From: a virus
Strand: one strand, 5' to 3'
DNA length: 64,000 nucleotides
IMG/VR virus record: IMGVR_UViG_3300044684_000278
Coordinates: 62,001-126,000 of that record
Shown: positions 7,640-14,597 of the stretch, in pieces
Numbering within the stretch: position 1 is the first letter of the stretch
Layout: every line of letters starts with the position of its first letter
Notes under the pieces: generated by a model
The model's input: the letters and a program-made list of their open reading frames with translations, nothing else
The model's database searches: none
What the model was told of the DNA's origin: nothing
Made by a program: the position numbers and the translations under genes

Positions 7640-7734
7640 AGTCCGGATAGTAGGGTAATAAGTGCGTCCAGTCCTACTATGGCTGCTAAAGCCAGGAAGT
7701 AGAACAGGTAATGGTATTTTCTAACGGTTTTCAT
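7636..7734 (-). CDS. 32-aa single-TM microprotein
   Basis: ATG 7732-7734 to TGA 7636-7638: MKTVRKYHYLFYFLALAAIV then GLDALITLLSGL. A basic N-terminus followed by one or two hydrophobic helices. It overlaps both neighbours through ATGA (start within the stop of 7731-8015, stop within the start of 7274-7639), which strongly supports translation despite its size. Confidence 0.65.
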   Translation of the reverse strand: MKTVRKYHYLFYFLALAAIVGLDALITLLSGL

Positions 7735-8015
7735 AACCATTTGGGTGGTTTGGGCTGTCTATACTCTATCCACTCTTTAATGAACATAAAGGGCATCATG
7801 ATGATTACGCCTGCAATCAATACCCAGGAAAAAGCGGATATGACTAAGTTTTCCTTAACATCCTCCCAGGAGTAGAAAGAGCCTCTCTCATCTCTGCTTT
7901 TTGCACGTACAAAAAAGTACACAATAGCAACTCCCAACAGGTAGATAAGGACATAGAACCACCAGTGATGATGTGTCACTGGTGGTGTCTGGTTAATTAC
8001 TTTCACAAGCTTCAT
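7731..8015 (-). CDS. Two-TM membrane protein
   Basis: 94 aa. Hydrophobic segments WWFYVLIYLLGVAIVYFFV and LVISAFSWVLIAGVIIMMPF separated by a charged loop (RAKSRDERGSFYSWEDVKEN). Short proline-rich tail (RQPKPPKWL). Inner-membrane protein of unknown function. Confidence 0.7.
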   Translation of the reverse strand: MKLVKVINQTPPVTHHHWWFYVLIYLLGVAIVYFFVRAKSRDERGSFYSWEDVKENLVISAFSWVLIAGVIIMMPFMFIKEWIEYRQPKPPKWL

Positions 8016-8017
8016 GA

Positions 8018-8323
8018 TTATTTGCCTGCGTAATATTGTTCACGGGTAATAGTAGTGATGGCATATCCTTCCAGGTGTTTTTGCACCATGTCTTCAGGAC
8101 CCCACCAGCATTCACAGCCCCATACATCCTCACCGCTGTCCAGGGTGATTTTAGGATTCTTGATCCCGTTCTCATGAAGCATTCCCATCATGGGATTACG
8201 CTCATCTGCAGGAGGAACCTCTTCTCCCTGGTAGATGCCAAAGCCAAACAAAGTGGCTGTTTTGTCTTTCTGGTTCGTGCTGACTATTGCACCGGCACGG
8301 TCACCAACATTTAATCTTGCCAT
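8018..8323 (-). CDS. Hypothetical small beta-rich protein
   Basis: 101 aa from ATG 8321-8323, 4 nt after the upstream stop (a start at 8365 would overlap the upstream gene). MARLNVGDRAGAIVSTNQKD ... LFGFGIYQGEEVPP ... KITLDSGEDVWGCECWWG. This pattern of a small barrel ending in VWGCECWWGPED appears in other phage proteins of unknown function as far as I recall. Soluble. Confidence 0.65.
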   Translation of the reverse strand: MARLNVGDRAGAIVSTNQKDKTATLFGFGIYQGEEVPPADERNPMMGMLHENGIKNPKITLDSGEDVWGCECWWGPEDMVQKHLEGYAITTITREQYYAGK

Positions 8324-8327
8324 TTCT

Positions 8328-8636
8328 TCAATCAGTTGTTTCTGTGACTTTTCCCAATAGAGCATCTATGGGATTTCTATAGTACCTGTGGTACCTGATT
8401 ACGTTAAACTCCGGGTTATGCTCCGGATCTTCCTTATAGGCAGGGTTATCTATCCATCTCCATCCGCTGTCCAGTGGAAATCCAAAGATTCCCTCCTCGT
8501 CCCATATACACTGCACATCAGAGATCCTGAATCTCCATAGGAAGACCAGCAGGGAAACAATCAGAATCATTGCTCCGAAAAGGAGCTGGGCAATGACCAC
8601 TATGACCATCACCACAATTCTCCAGAGCCATTTCAT
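8328..8636 (-). CDS. Membrane-anchored hypothetical protein
   Basis: 102 aa. A long N-terminal hydrophobic region (WRIVVMVIVVIAQLLFGAMI LIVSLLVFLW, probably a two-helix hairpin), then a soluble aromatic-rich tail (SGWRWIDNPAYKEDP, NVIRYHRYYRNP). Its first base is the last base of the upstream gene's stop region, so it is coupled to 8636-8965. Confidence 0.68.
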   Translation of the reverse strand: MKWLWRIVVMVIVVIAQLLFGAMILIVSLLVFLWRFRISDVQCIWDEEGIFGFPLDSGWRWIDNPAYKEDPEHNPEFNVIRYHRYYRNPIDALLGKVTETTD

Positions 8637-8965
8637 TAGTATCCCCGCATCTGTGCCAGGAACCTTCTCAGTTCAGGGACGTTATCCATGGTAGCGGCAT
8701 CAAAGTTTGCATACCGGTCACGGACCACATTCTGAATGATTTGTTTGTCCTGAGGATCCTTTGCCTTTTCGTATTGCTCTTTATAAGAGGCCAGGTCCTG
8801 GATCTTTCCATCCACGTAACTCTGGGTGTGTTCAAACACGTTACGTTTAACGTTCTCCTGCCTGGGAGCCCAGAAAGCAAATGATCCGAGTTCAATGGCT
8901 GAAACAATCCATGTAAATGCTATCAGGGCCACTATGACTCCAATAGCTTTAAAAGCGGTCTTCAT
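8636..8965 (-). CDS. Single-TM membrane-anchored hypothetical protein
   Basis: 109 aa. N-terminal TM/signal anchor (FKAIGVIVALIAFTWIVSAI) followed by a helical domain (HTQSYVDGKIQDLASYKEQY, QIIQNVVRDRYANFD). The soluble domain is probably periplasmic. Coupled directly to the lipoprotein gene upstream, so the two may work together at the envelope. Confidence 0.68.
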   Translation of the reverse strand: MKTAFKAIGVIVALIAFTWIVSAIELGSFAFWAPRQENVKRNVFEHTQSYVDGKIQDLASYKEQYEKAKDPQDKQIIQNVVRDRYANFDAATMDNVPELRRFLAQMRGY

Positions 8966-9483
8966 TATATGTTAAGCTTGAATGGTGATACGATAACACG
9001 CGGCTCTATATAAACCGGCTTACGCTGGTTAGTTTCAGGGTCAATCATTATTAACCAGGTTCCTTCTGCATCATTGGGCATAAACAGACCATTGGGCTCC
9101 GATTGAGGTAGTGATCCAAAGCTCTCCTGGTATCCTCCTGGATAAACCTGCTTCTGAGGATTGGAGAACTGTGCAGCGTAAGGAATACCGTATCCAATGC
9201 ACTTACCAAAGAAGATCAGCTTCCCGGTCATCTCTGAATACAGGTAAGCATAGCAAACCAGATTGGGATTATCCCTTAACTCATAGAGATCAGCAATCTG
9301 CTTTTTCTCTGTAAAGTTGTGGATGGCAGGCATACCTACCTGGCGGGTAGCTTCCTGCTGCAGTTGTTCCTGCCGGTTCTGGTCTATACGGTCCGCATTC
9401 GGCTGGGCAGGTACATTGGTACAAGAGAATAGCCCTGTGATAGCTACACAGGTTAACAGGCTGAGAATAGCTCTTTTTTTCAT
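8965..9483 (-). CDS. Phage-encoded lipoprotein
   Basis: 172 aa. Signal peptide MKKRAILSLLTCVAITGLFS with lipobox LFSC (Cys21), then a Gln/Asn/Arg-rich linker and a beta-rich domain (NLVCYAYLYSEMTGKLIFFG, TWLIMIDPETNQRKPVYIEP). Expected to be lipid-anchored in the host envelope. Phage lipoproteins often block superinfection by related phages; here that is only an inference from localisation and from the membrane proteins encoded next to it. Confidence 0.75.
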   Translation of the reverse strand: MKKRAILSLLTCVAITGLFSCTNVPAQPNADRIDQNRQEQLQQEATRQVGMPAIHNFTEKKQIADLYELRDNPNLVCYAYLYSEMTGKLIFFGKCIGYGIPYAAQFSNPQKQVYPGGYQESFGSLPQSEPNGLFMPNDAEGTWLIMIDPETNQRKPVYIEPRVIVSPFKLNI

Positions 9484-9560
9484 GTTTTGAATTGATGTAT
9501 AAAAGTGTGAATAATAGGTTACAGTAGTTGATTATCAGGGGTAGAGTTACAGACATGTTT

Positions 9561-9592
9561 AAAAAAACCGGGAAGGATTGCTCCCGCCCGGT
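9561..9592 (-). terminator. Intrinsic terminator
   Basis: Minus strand ACCGGG-N14-CCCGGT followed by TTTTTTT, 30 bp beyond the stop of the 55-aa gene at 9622. Confidence 0.8.
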
Positions 9593-9621
9593 CCATCAAC
9601 ATAAACACATAAAACAACTCT

Positions 9622-9789
9622 TTATATCTTCCTAATGGTATAGCCAAACTTGCTGAGCAAGCTGTTGACATTTTCCAGTGTAGGCAGGGACATGCTCTGA
9701 AGTGCAGAACAAATTCCACGGATAAGTACGGATTCTTTCACCTTCTGATCCTTGTCAGAATGGGTGATAGTGTGATTATTTACGGGCAT
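9622..9789 (-). CDS. Hypothetical 55-aa protein
   Basis: ATG 9787-9789 to TAA 9622-9624: MPVNNHTITHSDKDQKVKES ... LQSMSLPTLENVNSLLSKFG. It overlaps the end of the upstream gene by 14 nt, the same overlap seen in the MIB array, and is followed by a strong terminator. Helical, no known family. Confidence 0.65.
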   Translation of the reverse strand: MPVNNHTITHSDKDQKVKESVLIRGICSALQSMSLPTLENVNSLLSKFGYTIRKI

Positions 9790-10072
9790 AGGTTTCTTTA
9801 AGATGACTCATACCTTTTTTAATCAACTCATCCAATGGACTCAGACCAATGGTATGGATCATCAGCCCCAGGGATTCTGTTATAAATCCAAAGGCTCCTG
9901 CTTCCACCTTCATGATCTTATATCCTACTACAGCTATAAGTGCTCCCACACTCATACGATGGTAAAATGTGTGATCTTCTCCCAGGAGATGATTACAGAT
10001 TTTACGGGTAGGACTGAAGTCCTGGACCCTGTTATTAAGGTAAAGCACGTTCCGTAAGATGTATTTGTGCAT
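9776..10072 (-). CDS. Hypothetical protein with hydrophobic centre
   Basis: 98 aa. SVGALIAVVGYKIMKVEAGA FGFITESLGLMIHTIGLSP in the middle is hydrophobic with glycines and could be one or two weak membrane helices. Ends ELIKKGMSHLKETYARK. Family not recognised. Confidence 0.6.
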   Translation of the reverse strand: MHKYILRNVLYLNNRVQDFSPTRKICNHLLGEDHTFYHRMSVGALIAVVGYKIMKVEAGAFGFITESLGLMIHTIGLSPLDELIKKGMSHLKETYARK

Positions 10073-10107
10073 AACTTGTTGGTTGGTTGGTTGTCACAAT
10101 GGATTAA

Positions 10108-10719
10108 TTATAATTTGCCAAAAAGCTCCTTGAGGTTATTGAAGCAAATACCTTGATTTTCTTTCTGTTTCATGGTATGGCTGGTATAGGTCACCTCATC
10201 TTCTTTGGGTAGCCTGAAGGTCTTTCCAGGCTGATATACTTCCAGGAGACCAAATACATAGTCCAGCCGCTCCCGGATAAAACCAGTGCAACCTCTGTCA
10301 AAGACTGGATTCCATTCACCCTTTTCAACAAGAAGGTTTAGCTGCTCAGGGTTCATGGGAAAGAAATTATCACAGTGCTCAATGACCGTATTGATAATAC
10401 CACGGGAATCTATGTACAGGTCCTGCAGCTTGATCACAATATGATCATCACCTGCTTTTTCCACGTCTGATCCGTCTTTCAGGAAATTCTTCATGGCTTT
10501 ACGGGCACCCTCAGTGAATTTGTGGGTATCATCATAGAACAGTCCTATGATCTCAGGCTCCTGGCCCATCTCTTTTAGCTTGTTATAAAGCAGTCCTGCA
10601 AACACACCACAGCCCCCGGAATTGATGTCCGTAGGTGTCCATGCGTCTACAAAGGGTAAGGCTTCCTGTAAAAATGCTACAAAATGCAATGTTTCTTGTG
10701 GGTTAGTTAGTTGATACAT
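10108..10719 (-). CDS. Putative cysteine-peptidase/transglutaminase-fold protein
   Basis: 203 aa. NSGGCGVFAGLLYNKLKEMG (Cys37 at the start of a helix), DDHIVIKLQDLYIDSRG (His93, Asp104) give a Cys-His-Asp triad in the spacing and order of papain-like and transglutaminase-like folds. These include several phage proteins with an N-terminal GGCG motif. The C-terminal half (GCTGFIRERLDYVFGLLEVY) is helical. It may cleave or modify a peptide or amide bond; target unknown. No signal peptide, so cytoplasmic. Confidence 0.6.
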   Translation of the reverse strand: MYQLTNPQETLHFVAFLQEALPFVDAWTPTDINSGGCGVFAGLLYNKLKEMGQEPEIIGLFYDDTHKFTEGARKAMKNFLKDGSDVEKAGDDHIVIKLQDLYIDSRGIINTVIEHCDNFFPMNPEQLNLLVEKGEWNPVFDRGCTGFIRERLDYVFGLLEVYQPGKTFRLPKEDEVTYTSHTMKQKENQGICFNNLKELFGKL

Positions 10720-10765
10720 TGTCTTAAATGGTTTTTATGGATGAATGGATGAATTAGTTCAAATG

Positions 10766-10797
10766 AAAAACCCTGGCAGCCGTTACACATGCCAGGG
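10766..10797 (-). terminator. Intrinsic terminator
   Basis: Minus strand CCCTGGCA-N11-TGCCAGGG followed by TTTTT, 30 bp beyond the stop of the gene at 10829. Confidence 0.85.
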
Positions 10798-10828
10798 AAT
10801 AAACAGAAATTATGGTCAGTTAAAGCGT

Positions 10829-11110
10829 TTACTGTTTGTACTTGCGAAACCGCTCGTTCACTTCCTTGTAGGCATCTTCAGCACGCTGGATGCTCTCCTC
10901 AATCCTCTTTATACGGGCACGGTGTTTATCCTCTTCCCGGATAAACTGATTGGTTTTGTGAATAATGTAGATAATGGTAAGCAGGTAAGCTATGGCCATC
11001 ATATCCCAGGGAACCTGGCTGCCTGAATACAGGATCAGTCCTGCATATACTCCCCAGATGATATGGGCTAATAACAGGGATCCCCAGGCTTCTTTAAAGA
11101 ATCTTTTCAT
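10829..11110 (-). CDS. Two-TM protein with coiled-coil tail
   Basis: 93 aa. Hydrophobic segments SLLLAHIIWGVYAGLILY and DMMAIAYLLTIIYIIH, then a charged helix (REEDKHRARIKRIEESIQRA EDAYKEVNERFRKYK). Probably inner membrane with a cytoplasmic coiled coil. Bounded by tRNA-Ile upstream and a terminator downstream. Confidence 0.68.
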   Translation of the reverse strand: MKRFFKEAWGSLLLAHIIWGVYAGLILYSGSQVPWDMMAIAYLLTIIYIIHKTNQFIREEDKHRARIKRIEESIQRAEDAYKEVNERFRKYKQ

Positions 11111-11135
11111 GGTTAATTAGGATTTGGATTATAAG

Positions 11136-11208
11136 TGCGGAGAGAAAGATTCGAACTGACGACCTTCCGGGTATAAGCCGGATGCTCTATCCACTGAGCT
11201 ATCTCCGC
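11136..11208 (-). tRNA. tRNA-Ile (anticodon TAT)
   Basis: Acceptor stem GCGGAGA/TCTCCGC, D arm GCTC...GAGC, anticodon stem TCCGG/CCGGA with loop CTTATAC (anticodon TAT), variable AGGTC, T arm with TTCGAAT. Discriminator A; CCA not encoded. Reads AUA, typically rare in bacteria. Confidence 0.93.
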
Positions 11209-11215
11209 ATGTAGT

Positions 11216-11241
11216 AAGAGCCAGAAGTTAATCCGGCTCTT
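11216..11241 (-). terminator. Hairpin between coiled-coil gene and tRNA-Ile
   Basis: AAGAGCC-N12-GGCTCTT inverted repeat, no T-run on the minus strand. Either a weak terminator or a processing signal 5' of tRNA-Ile. Confidence 0.4.
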
Positions 11242-11252
11242 AAATAAGTTAA

Positions 11253-11612
11253 TTATTCAGCTGAGTTGAATTCAGCAAGAATACCAGAGAAGTAAGCTAT
11301 TGAGTCCTCTGTGGCTGCTTCTACAGCAATAGCATTCTCCAGATTTTCCTGGGCACGCACAATACCTTGTACATAGGCTTTATTATCACTAAACAAGTTA
11401 GTGGGATACTTAGCTGCAGCCAATGCTTCTTCTGCTGACTCCACTGCGTTCTCGTCATCAACGAGTTTGGCTTTCAGAGCGGCTACCTGGCCTTCCAAGG
11501 CAGATACAGCTTTACGGGCAATTTTACCAGCTAATGCTTCAGTGTCATCACCTTTTAAACGGTTAAGAATTCCAGCTACTAAAATGGTCTTTTTTGATGT
11601 GTTTTTTGACAT
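11253..11612 (-). CDS. Helical hypothetical protein
   Basis: 119 aa, alanine-rich helices (KIARKAVSALEGQVAALKAK, ENAVESAEEALAAAKYP, AQENLENAIAVEAATEDS). Basic N-terminus SKNTSKKTILVAGILNRLKG. Probably a small helical bundle; no known family. Starts 5 nt from the end of the gene at 11618-13009. Confidence 0.65.
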   Translation of the reverse strand: MSKNTSKKTILVAGILNRLKGDDTEALAGKIARKAVSALEGQVAALKAKLVDDENAVESAEEALAAAKYPTNLFSDNKAYVQGIVRAQENLENAIAVEAATEDSIAYFSGILAEFNSAE

Positions 11613-11617
11613 GGTTT

Positions 11618-13009
11618 TTACGGATTAAGGATTATTATTTTTGTTACTTGTTTCTTTTTGGTTAGTACTACGGGACTTTGATGACTAACCTGTGGCTGTC
11701 CCAGGGCTGCAGGTGTTTTTACGGGTAATGTGACAGGAGTGTTATCGGGCTGAGGGGATGGATTAACAGGGTAACAGAATGAATCCAATATTCTGATGTT
11801 TGCTGATTCATATATACCCAGATCTGCAGGCGTGATTTCTACATTGGTATTTTTATCAAACCATTTTCTGTCATTGCCTAAGAAGGATAGAGTCAGGTTG
11901 TCGGAAAATAGTGCATAAGAATCAGTATACATAACCCGTCTTTCATTTAATCCCCACTTATGACCTAATTCAAACAACTTTTCCTGCACTCTTCTGGAGA
12001 GATCAGGGTTATTTCCAGTCCAGATCTTGAAGTGGTTTGGCAGCTTTGATACCGGCTTCTCATCCTGGATGATTTCAGCCCACTGATAACCTGTAAATAT
12101 TTGTATCTCTTTCAAGGTACTTCCTTCTACTGTACAGATAACACTTTTTAAACTTTCCACTTTCGGGACTCCAACAATTGTATAGGTATCACCTGAAATA
12201 AATCCCTTTACTTTAGTACCAATAGGATATTTTCTCTTAGCTTCAGCTAACAGCTCTTCTTTTGGATCAGGTCTTACTTCCTGGGATAGTTGTTCTACTT
12301 TCTTAGCCCAGCCTTTATCTGATTGCCATACTACTCCTCCCCAACCATCTGTAATAAAAGATGAATTGTTGCTATCATGATAACCCCATACTTCTTTGTG
12401 TGTACACGGCTCTTTTGGATGGCCACTGACAGAGTAATACTTTGTACCCTCAGGATAGTTCTTTTCAGCCTCAATGAGTAATGCCTGATGATGCAGTGTT
12501 TTAGCACCACGTTTGGCATATCCTGGTTTAACAAGTTGAGGCTTATCATACTCTTCAAACTCTGATTCCAACATTGTCAGGGAAGAATGAAATGAGCATT
12601 CAACTTCTATTCTATGACACGGGTAGTCAGAATTATAATCATGGTATCTTATAACTTTTCCTGTTTTACCTTCTTCATCAAAATGCCAAAAGCAATAAGG
12701 ACCTTTTTTAAAAGTAACAGTATCCCCGATCTTAAATCTTAGCTCTGGTTCCTTTTTTTCTCCCTTAGCAGGTTGAATAATCTCAGCCCAGTATCCCATA
12801 CTATAGATCCTGGCTGTTTTCCTGTCTTCTGGGTTAGGAGCTACATCAACATATACATCCTGTCCTACCCAGTCAGAGGGGACATTTCTGAGACTCTTAA
12901 AGGGATTATCTGCTACTGTAAACTCTCTACCTTTTACAAGGTCTTTGAAACGGGCACCAGGGACAAATCCTTTTTGTTCAGCCCTGGCCGTAAATTCACT
13001 TTTTCTCAT
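11618..13009 (-). CDS. Multi-domain beta-barrel repeat protein
   Basis: 463 aa with a strong ribosome binding site (AAAGGAGG, 4 nt). Repeated short motifs suggest several small barrel modules: FVPGARFKDLVKGREFTV ... GYWAEIIQ; FKIGDTVTFKKGPYCFWHF; YPEGTKYYSVSG; YPIGTKVKGFISGDTYTIVG ... GYQWAEIIQD. The C-terminal region is proline-rich (NPSPQPDNTPVTLPVKTP) and ends KKKQVTKIIILNP. The WAEIIQ segment occurs twice, so the protein probably arose by internal duplication. The barrels recall the small-barrel family encoded at both ends of this region. Function unknown. Confidence 0.7.
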   Translation of the reverse strand: MRKSEFTARAEQKGFVPGARFKDLVKGREFTVADNPFKSLRNVPSDWVGQDVYVDVAPNPEDRKTARIYSMGYWAEIIQPAKGEKKEPELRFKIGDTVTFKKGPYCFWHFDEEGKTGKVIRYHDYNSDYPCHRIEVECSFHSSLTMLESEFEEYDKPQLVKPGYAKRGAKTLHHQALLIEAEKNYPEGTKYYSVSGHPKEPCTHKEVWGYHDSNNSSFITDGWGGVVWQSDKGWAKKVEQLSQEVRPDPKEELLAEAKRKYPIGTKVKGFISGDTYTIVGVPKVESLKSVICTVEGSTLKEIQIFTGYQWAEIIQDEKPVSKLPNHFKIWTGNNPDLSRRVQEKLFELGHKWGLNERRVMYTDSYALFSDNLTLSFLGNDRKWFDKNTNVEITPADLGIYESANIRILDSFCYPVNPSPQPDNTPVTLPVKTPAALGQPQVSHQSPVVLTKKKQVTKIIILNP

Positions 13010-13020
13010 GTTCCTCCTTT

Positions 13021-13200
13021 CTATGGACTCATTTGATACTCATCAAAATCCATGACCAGGAAATAGGCCAGGATCAGTGTTAAAACAATAGCAAGCCACA
13101 TTTCAGGCTGACCTCTTAAGATCAGGATGACGGGCAATAGGGTAAGGATGGCTATAATACGGAGTATAATAATCACCATAAGTGTTCTTTTACCCCTCAT
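13021..13200 (-). CDS. 59-aa two-TM protein
   Basis: ATG 13198-13200 to TAG 13021-13023. MRGKRTLMVIIILRIIAILT then LPVILIL and AIVLTLILAYFLVMDFDE: two hydrophobic helices around RGQPEMW. The start overlaps the upstream TGA (ATGA). One of the few TAG stops in the window. Confidence 0.65.
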   Translation of the reverse strand: MRGKRTLMVIIILRIIAILTLLPVILILRGQPEMWLAIVLTLILAYFLVMDFDEYQMSP

Positions 13201-13403
13201 AACCTATCCCTTTCTTGAAATTCATCCCGGAAGCTATCCAGGCTGGTAGCTATCCATAAAAGCATAAGCAGGATCAGGTACAGAAAAGTAGCTGTAATAA
13301 TATCCCCGGCAGACAGCTTGATCTGTAAAAACAGGGGAACAAGAAGTGCTATGGATATATAAAAGATCGTGCAGTAGCAAAATAACGTATTGAATGTTCT
13401 CAT
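13197..13403 (-). CDS. 68-aa two-TM protein
   Basis: MRTFNTLFCYCTIFYISIAL LVPLFL and AGDIITATFLYLILLMLLWI form two membrane helices; the tail DSFRDEFQERDRL is charged. ATGA-coupled on both sides (to 13400-13468 upstream and 13021-13200 downstream). Confidence 0.68.
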   Translation of the reverse strand: MRTFNTLFCYCTIFYISIALLVPLFLQIKLSAGDIITATFLYLILLMLLWIATSLDSFRDEFQERDRL

Positions 13404-13468
13404 AATGCCAGGATATGTCCAAGGGTTAAGAGTAGCCCCAGGATGTATACGATAAAGAATGTTTTCAT
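13400..13468 (-). CDS. 22-aa single-TM microprotein
   Basis: ATG 13466-13468 to TGA 13400-13402: MKTFFIVYILGLLLTLGHIL AL. It is little more than one membrane helix. Both ends share ATGA with the adjacent genes, so the whole run 13806-13021 is translationally chained; that is the main evidence that it is real. Confidence 0.55.
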   Translation of the reverse strand: MKTFFIVYILGLLLTLGHILAL

Positions 13469-13806
13469 GATTGTTTCAGTTTTTCAGAGAGCTGGTCTAA
13501 TGCAGTCTCTATTTTGTCAATGATATGTGGATTTGTTAGCTGACTGATGTTAACGGGTCTGTTTACTTTGTCATAAGCCTCTCTTTCATAATCTTCAGCA
13601 TATCTCCAGGAATAGGATTTCCCTGCAGCACGGTAATTCAAAGGATCAAAACAGATTCTTGTGTTACCATTTGTGTCATCTCCTCTTAAGTCTATTTCTG
13701 GCCGTAACCAGTCACAGTCCTCCCGTTGCTTAAAGACATAATTCTTTTTCCATGCTGGAAACGGTGTGTCTTCCAACAAGACAATATAATCTCCCTGCTT
13801 AAACAT
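13465..13806 (-). CDS. Small barrel protein with family C-terminal helix
   Basis: 113 aa, start preceded by AAAAGGGGGGAAAG. FKQGDYIVLLEDTPFPAWKK opens a beta-rich domain; SYSWRYAEDYEREAYDKVNR PVNIS leads to a C-terminal helix ETALDQLSEKLKQS, matching the tail of the proteins encoded at 569-3348. The RPVNIS / GPVRVS linker is shared with the gene at 13799-14143, its closest paralogue. Confidence 0.72.
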   Translation of the reverse strand: MFKQGDYIVLLEDTPFPAWKKNYVFKQREDCDWLRPEIDLRGDDTNGNTRICFDPLNYRAAGKSYSWRYAEDYEREAYDKVNRPVNISQLTNPHIIDKIETALDQLSEKLKQS

Positions 13807-14143
13807 CTTTCCCCCCTTTTAACTTGTCAGTTAGTTTATCCAAAGCCTGATCAAGCAGGTCTATTACTGGAGTATAGTCCACTTCTGAAACACGGACTGG
13901 GCCTCCATTCTTATTGTAAGCCTCTATCTCTTCTGTGGTAGCTGGACGAAGATCTTTCAGACAGAAGTTAACACACCAGCGATTGTCCTCCAAGATAGTG
14001 ATGAGATTCTTTTTAGCATAATCCCAGTCAAAATTGGGTGGCCAGGTACATTTACAGATTGTACCCACAAGGTGTGAGTAACTAAACTGATCATAGTTAG
14101 CAGACTTAATGACTACAATATCTCCGTTTTTTACTGTTTCCAT
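13799..14143 (-). CDS. Small barrel protein with family C-terminal helix
   Basis: 114 aa. VKNGDIVVIKSANYDQFSYS HLVGTICKCTW and NLITILEDNRWCVNFCLKDL suggest a small barrel; GGPVRVSEVDY is followed by DQALDKLTDKLKGG, the family tail. Overlaps the next gene by 8 nt. Confidence 0.72.
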   Translation of the reverse strand: METVKNGDIVVIKSANYDQFSYSHLVGTICKCTWPPNFDWDYAKKNLITILEDNRWCVNFCLKDLRPATTEEIEAYNKNGGPVRVSEVDYTPVIDLLDQALDKLTDKLKGGKDV

Positions 14144-14156
14144 ACTGGTTCAGATT

Positions 14157-14183
14157 AAAGCCTGGAAGATGTCCCCCAGGCTT
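14157..14183 (-). terminator. Weak intrinsic terminator
   Basis: Minus strand AAGCCTGG-N10-CCAGGCTT followed by only TTTAAT; lies between the stop at 14191 and the start at 14143. Confidence 0.5.
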
Positions 14184-14190
14184 AATAGAG

Positions 14191-14367
14191 TTACACTTTC
14201 CGGACGGACAGCCGGTTGATACTTGGTCTGTCAGCAATACACAGATCACTGAACATGCTGCTGATTTCATCATGGATAGATTCCTGTGATAATTTGTTTT
14301 TTACCAGTACTTTACCGGTAATTCCAATGCCCAGTACCTTGACTGGTTTTCCATTTTGGTTTTTCAT
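14191..14367 (-). CDS. 58-aa hypothetical protein
   Basis: ATG 14365-14367 to TAA 14191-14193. MKNQNGKPVKVLGIGITGKV LVKNKLSQESIHDEI ... DRPSINRLSVRKV. Beta then helix; no recognised family. Preceded by the strongly structured intergenic element at 14434-14552 and followed by a hairpin. Confidence 0.65.
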   Translation of the reverse strand: MKNQNGKPVKVLGIGITGKVLVKNKLSQESIHDEISSMFSDLCIADRPSINRLSVRKV

Positions 14368-14433
14368 TGTTAATACGGATTGAGTTTTGAACTATTCCAC
14401 TATCTGCTACTTTGAATACACAGATGTTGGGTT

Positions 14434-14552
14434 ACAGTAGTAAGAGACACAGTATCACTATACTGGAAGGCTGTGTCTTTTCTCCAGCTCAACTTACTAC
14501 TGTCATCACCTATTAGTGGGTGAAGATCTTTGTCATCCCGGACCTCGTCCGG
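14434..14552 (-). ncRNA. Candidate structured RNA or attenuator
   Basis: Within 230 bp without a gene: 14434-14444 (ACAGTAGTAAG) pairs perfectly with 14493-14503, and the next 8 bp 14445-14452 (AGACACAG) pair with 14471-14478. This gives a 19-bp coaxial stem with an 18-nt loop and a 14-nt bulge. A separate hairpin CCGGAC-CTC-GTCCGG lies at 14538-14552. No T-run follows, so it is not a simple terminator. It could be an ncRNA, a leader for the 58-aa gene, or an mRNA stability element of the ATPase transcript. Confidence 0.45.
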
Positions 14553-14597
14553 ATCCTGCTATAGAGCCAGGAGAATGAATCATGACTTTACCGGTGC

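Noticed and set aside
9519-9719. 66-codon frame on the minus strand
   Set aside because: Crosses the strong terminator at 9561-9592; the 55-aa frame at 9622-9789 with a 14-nt overlap is the better gene.
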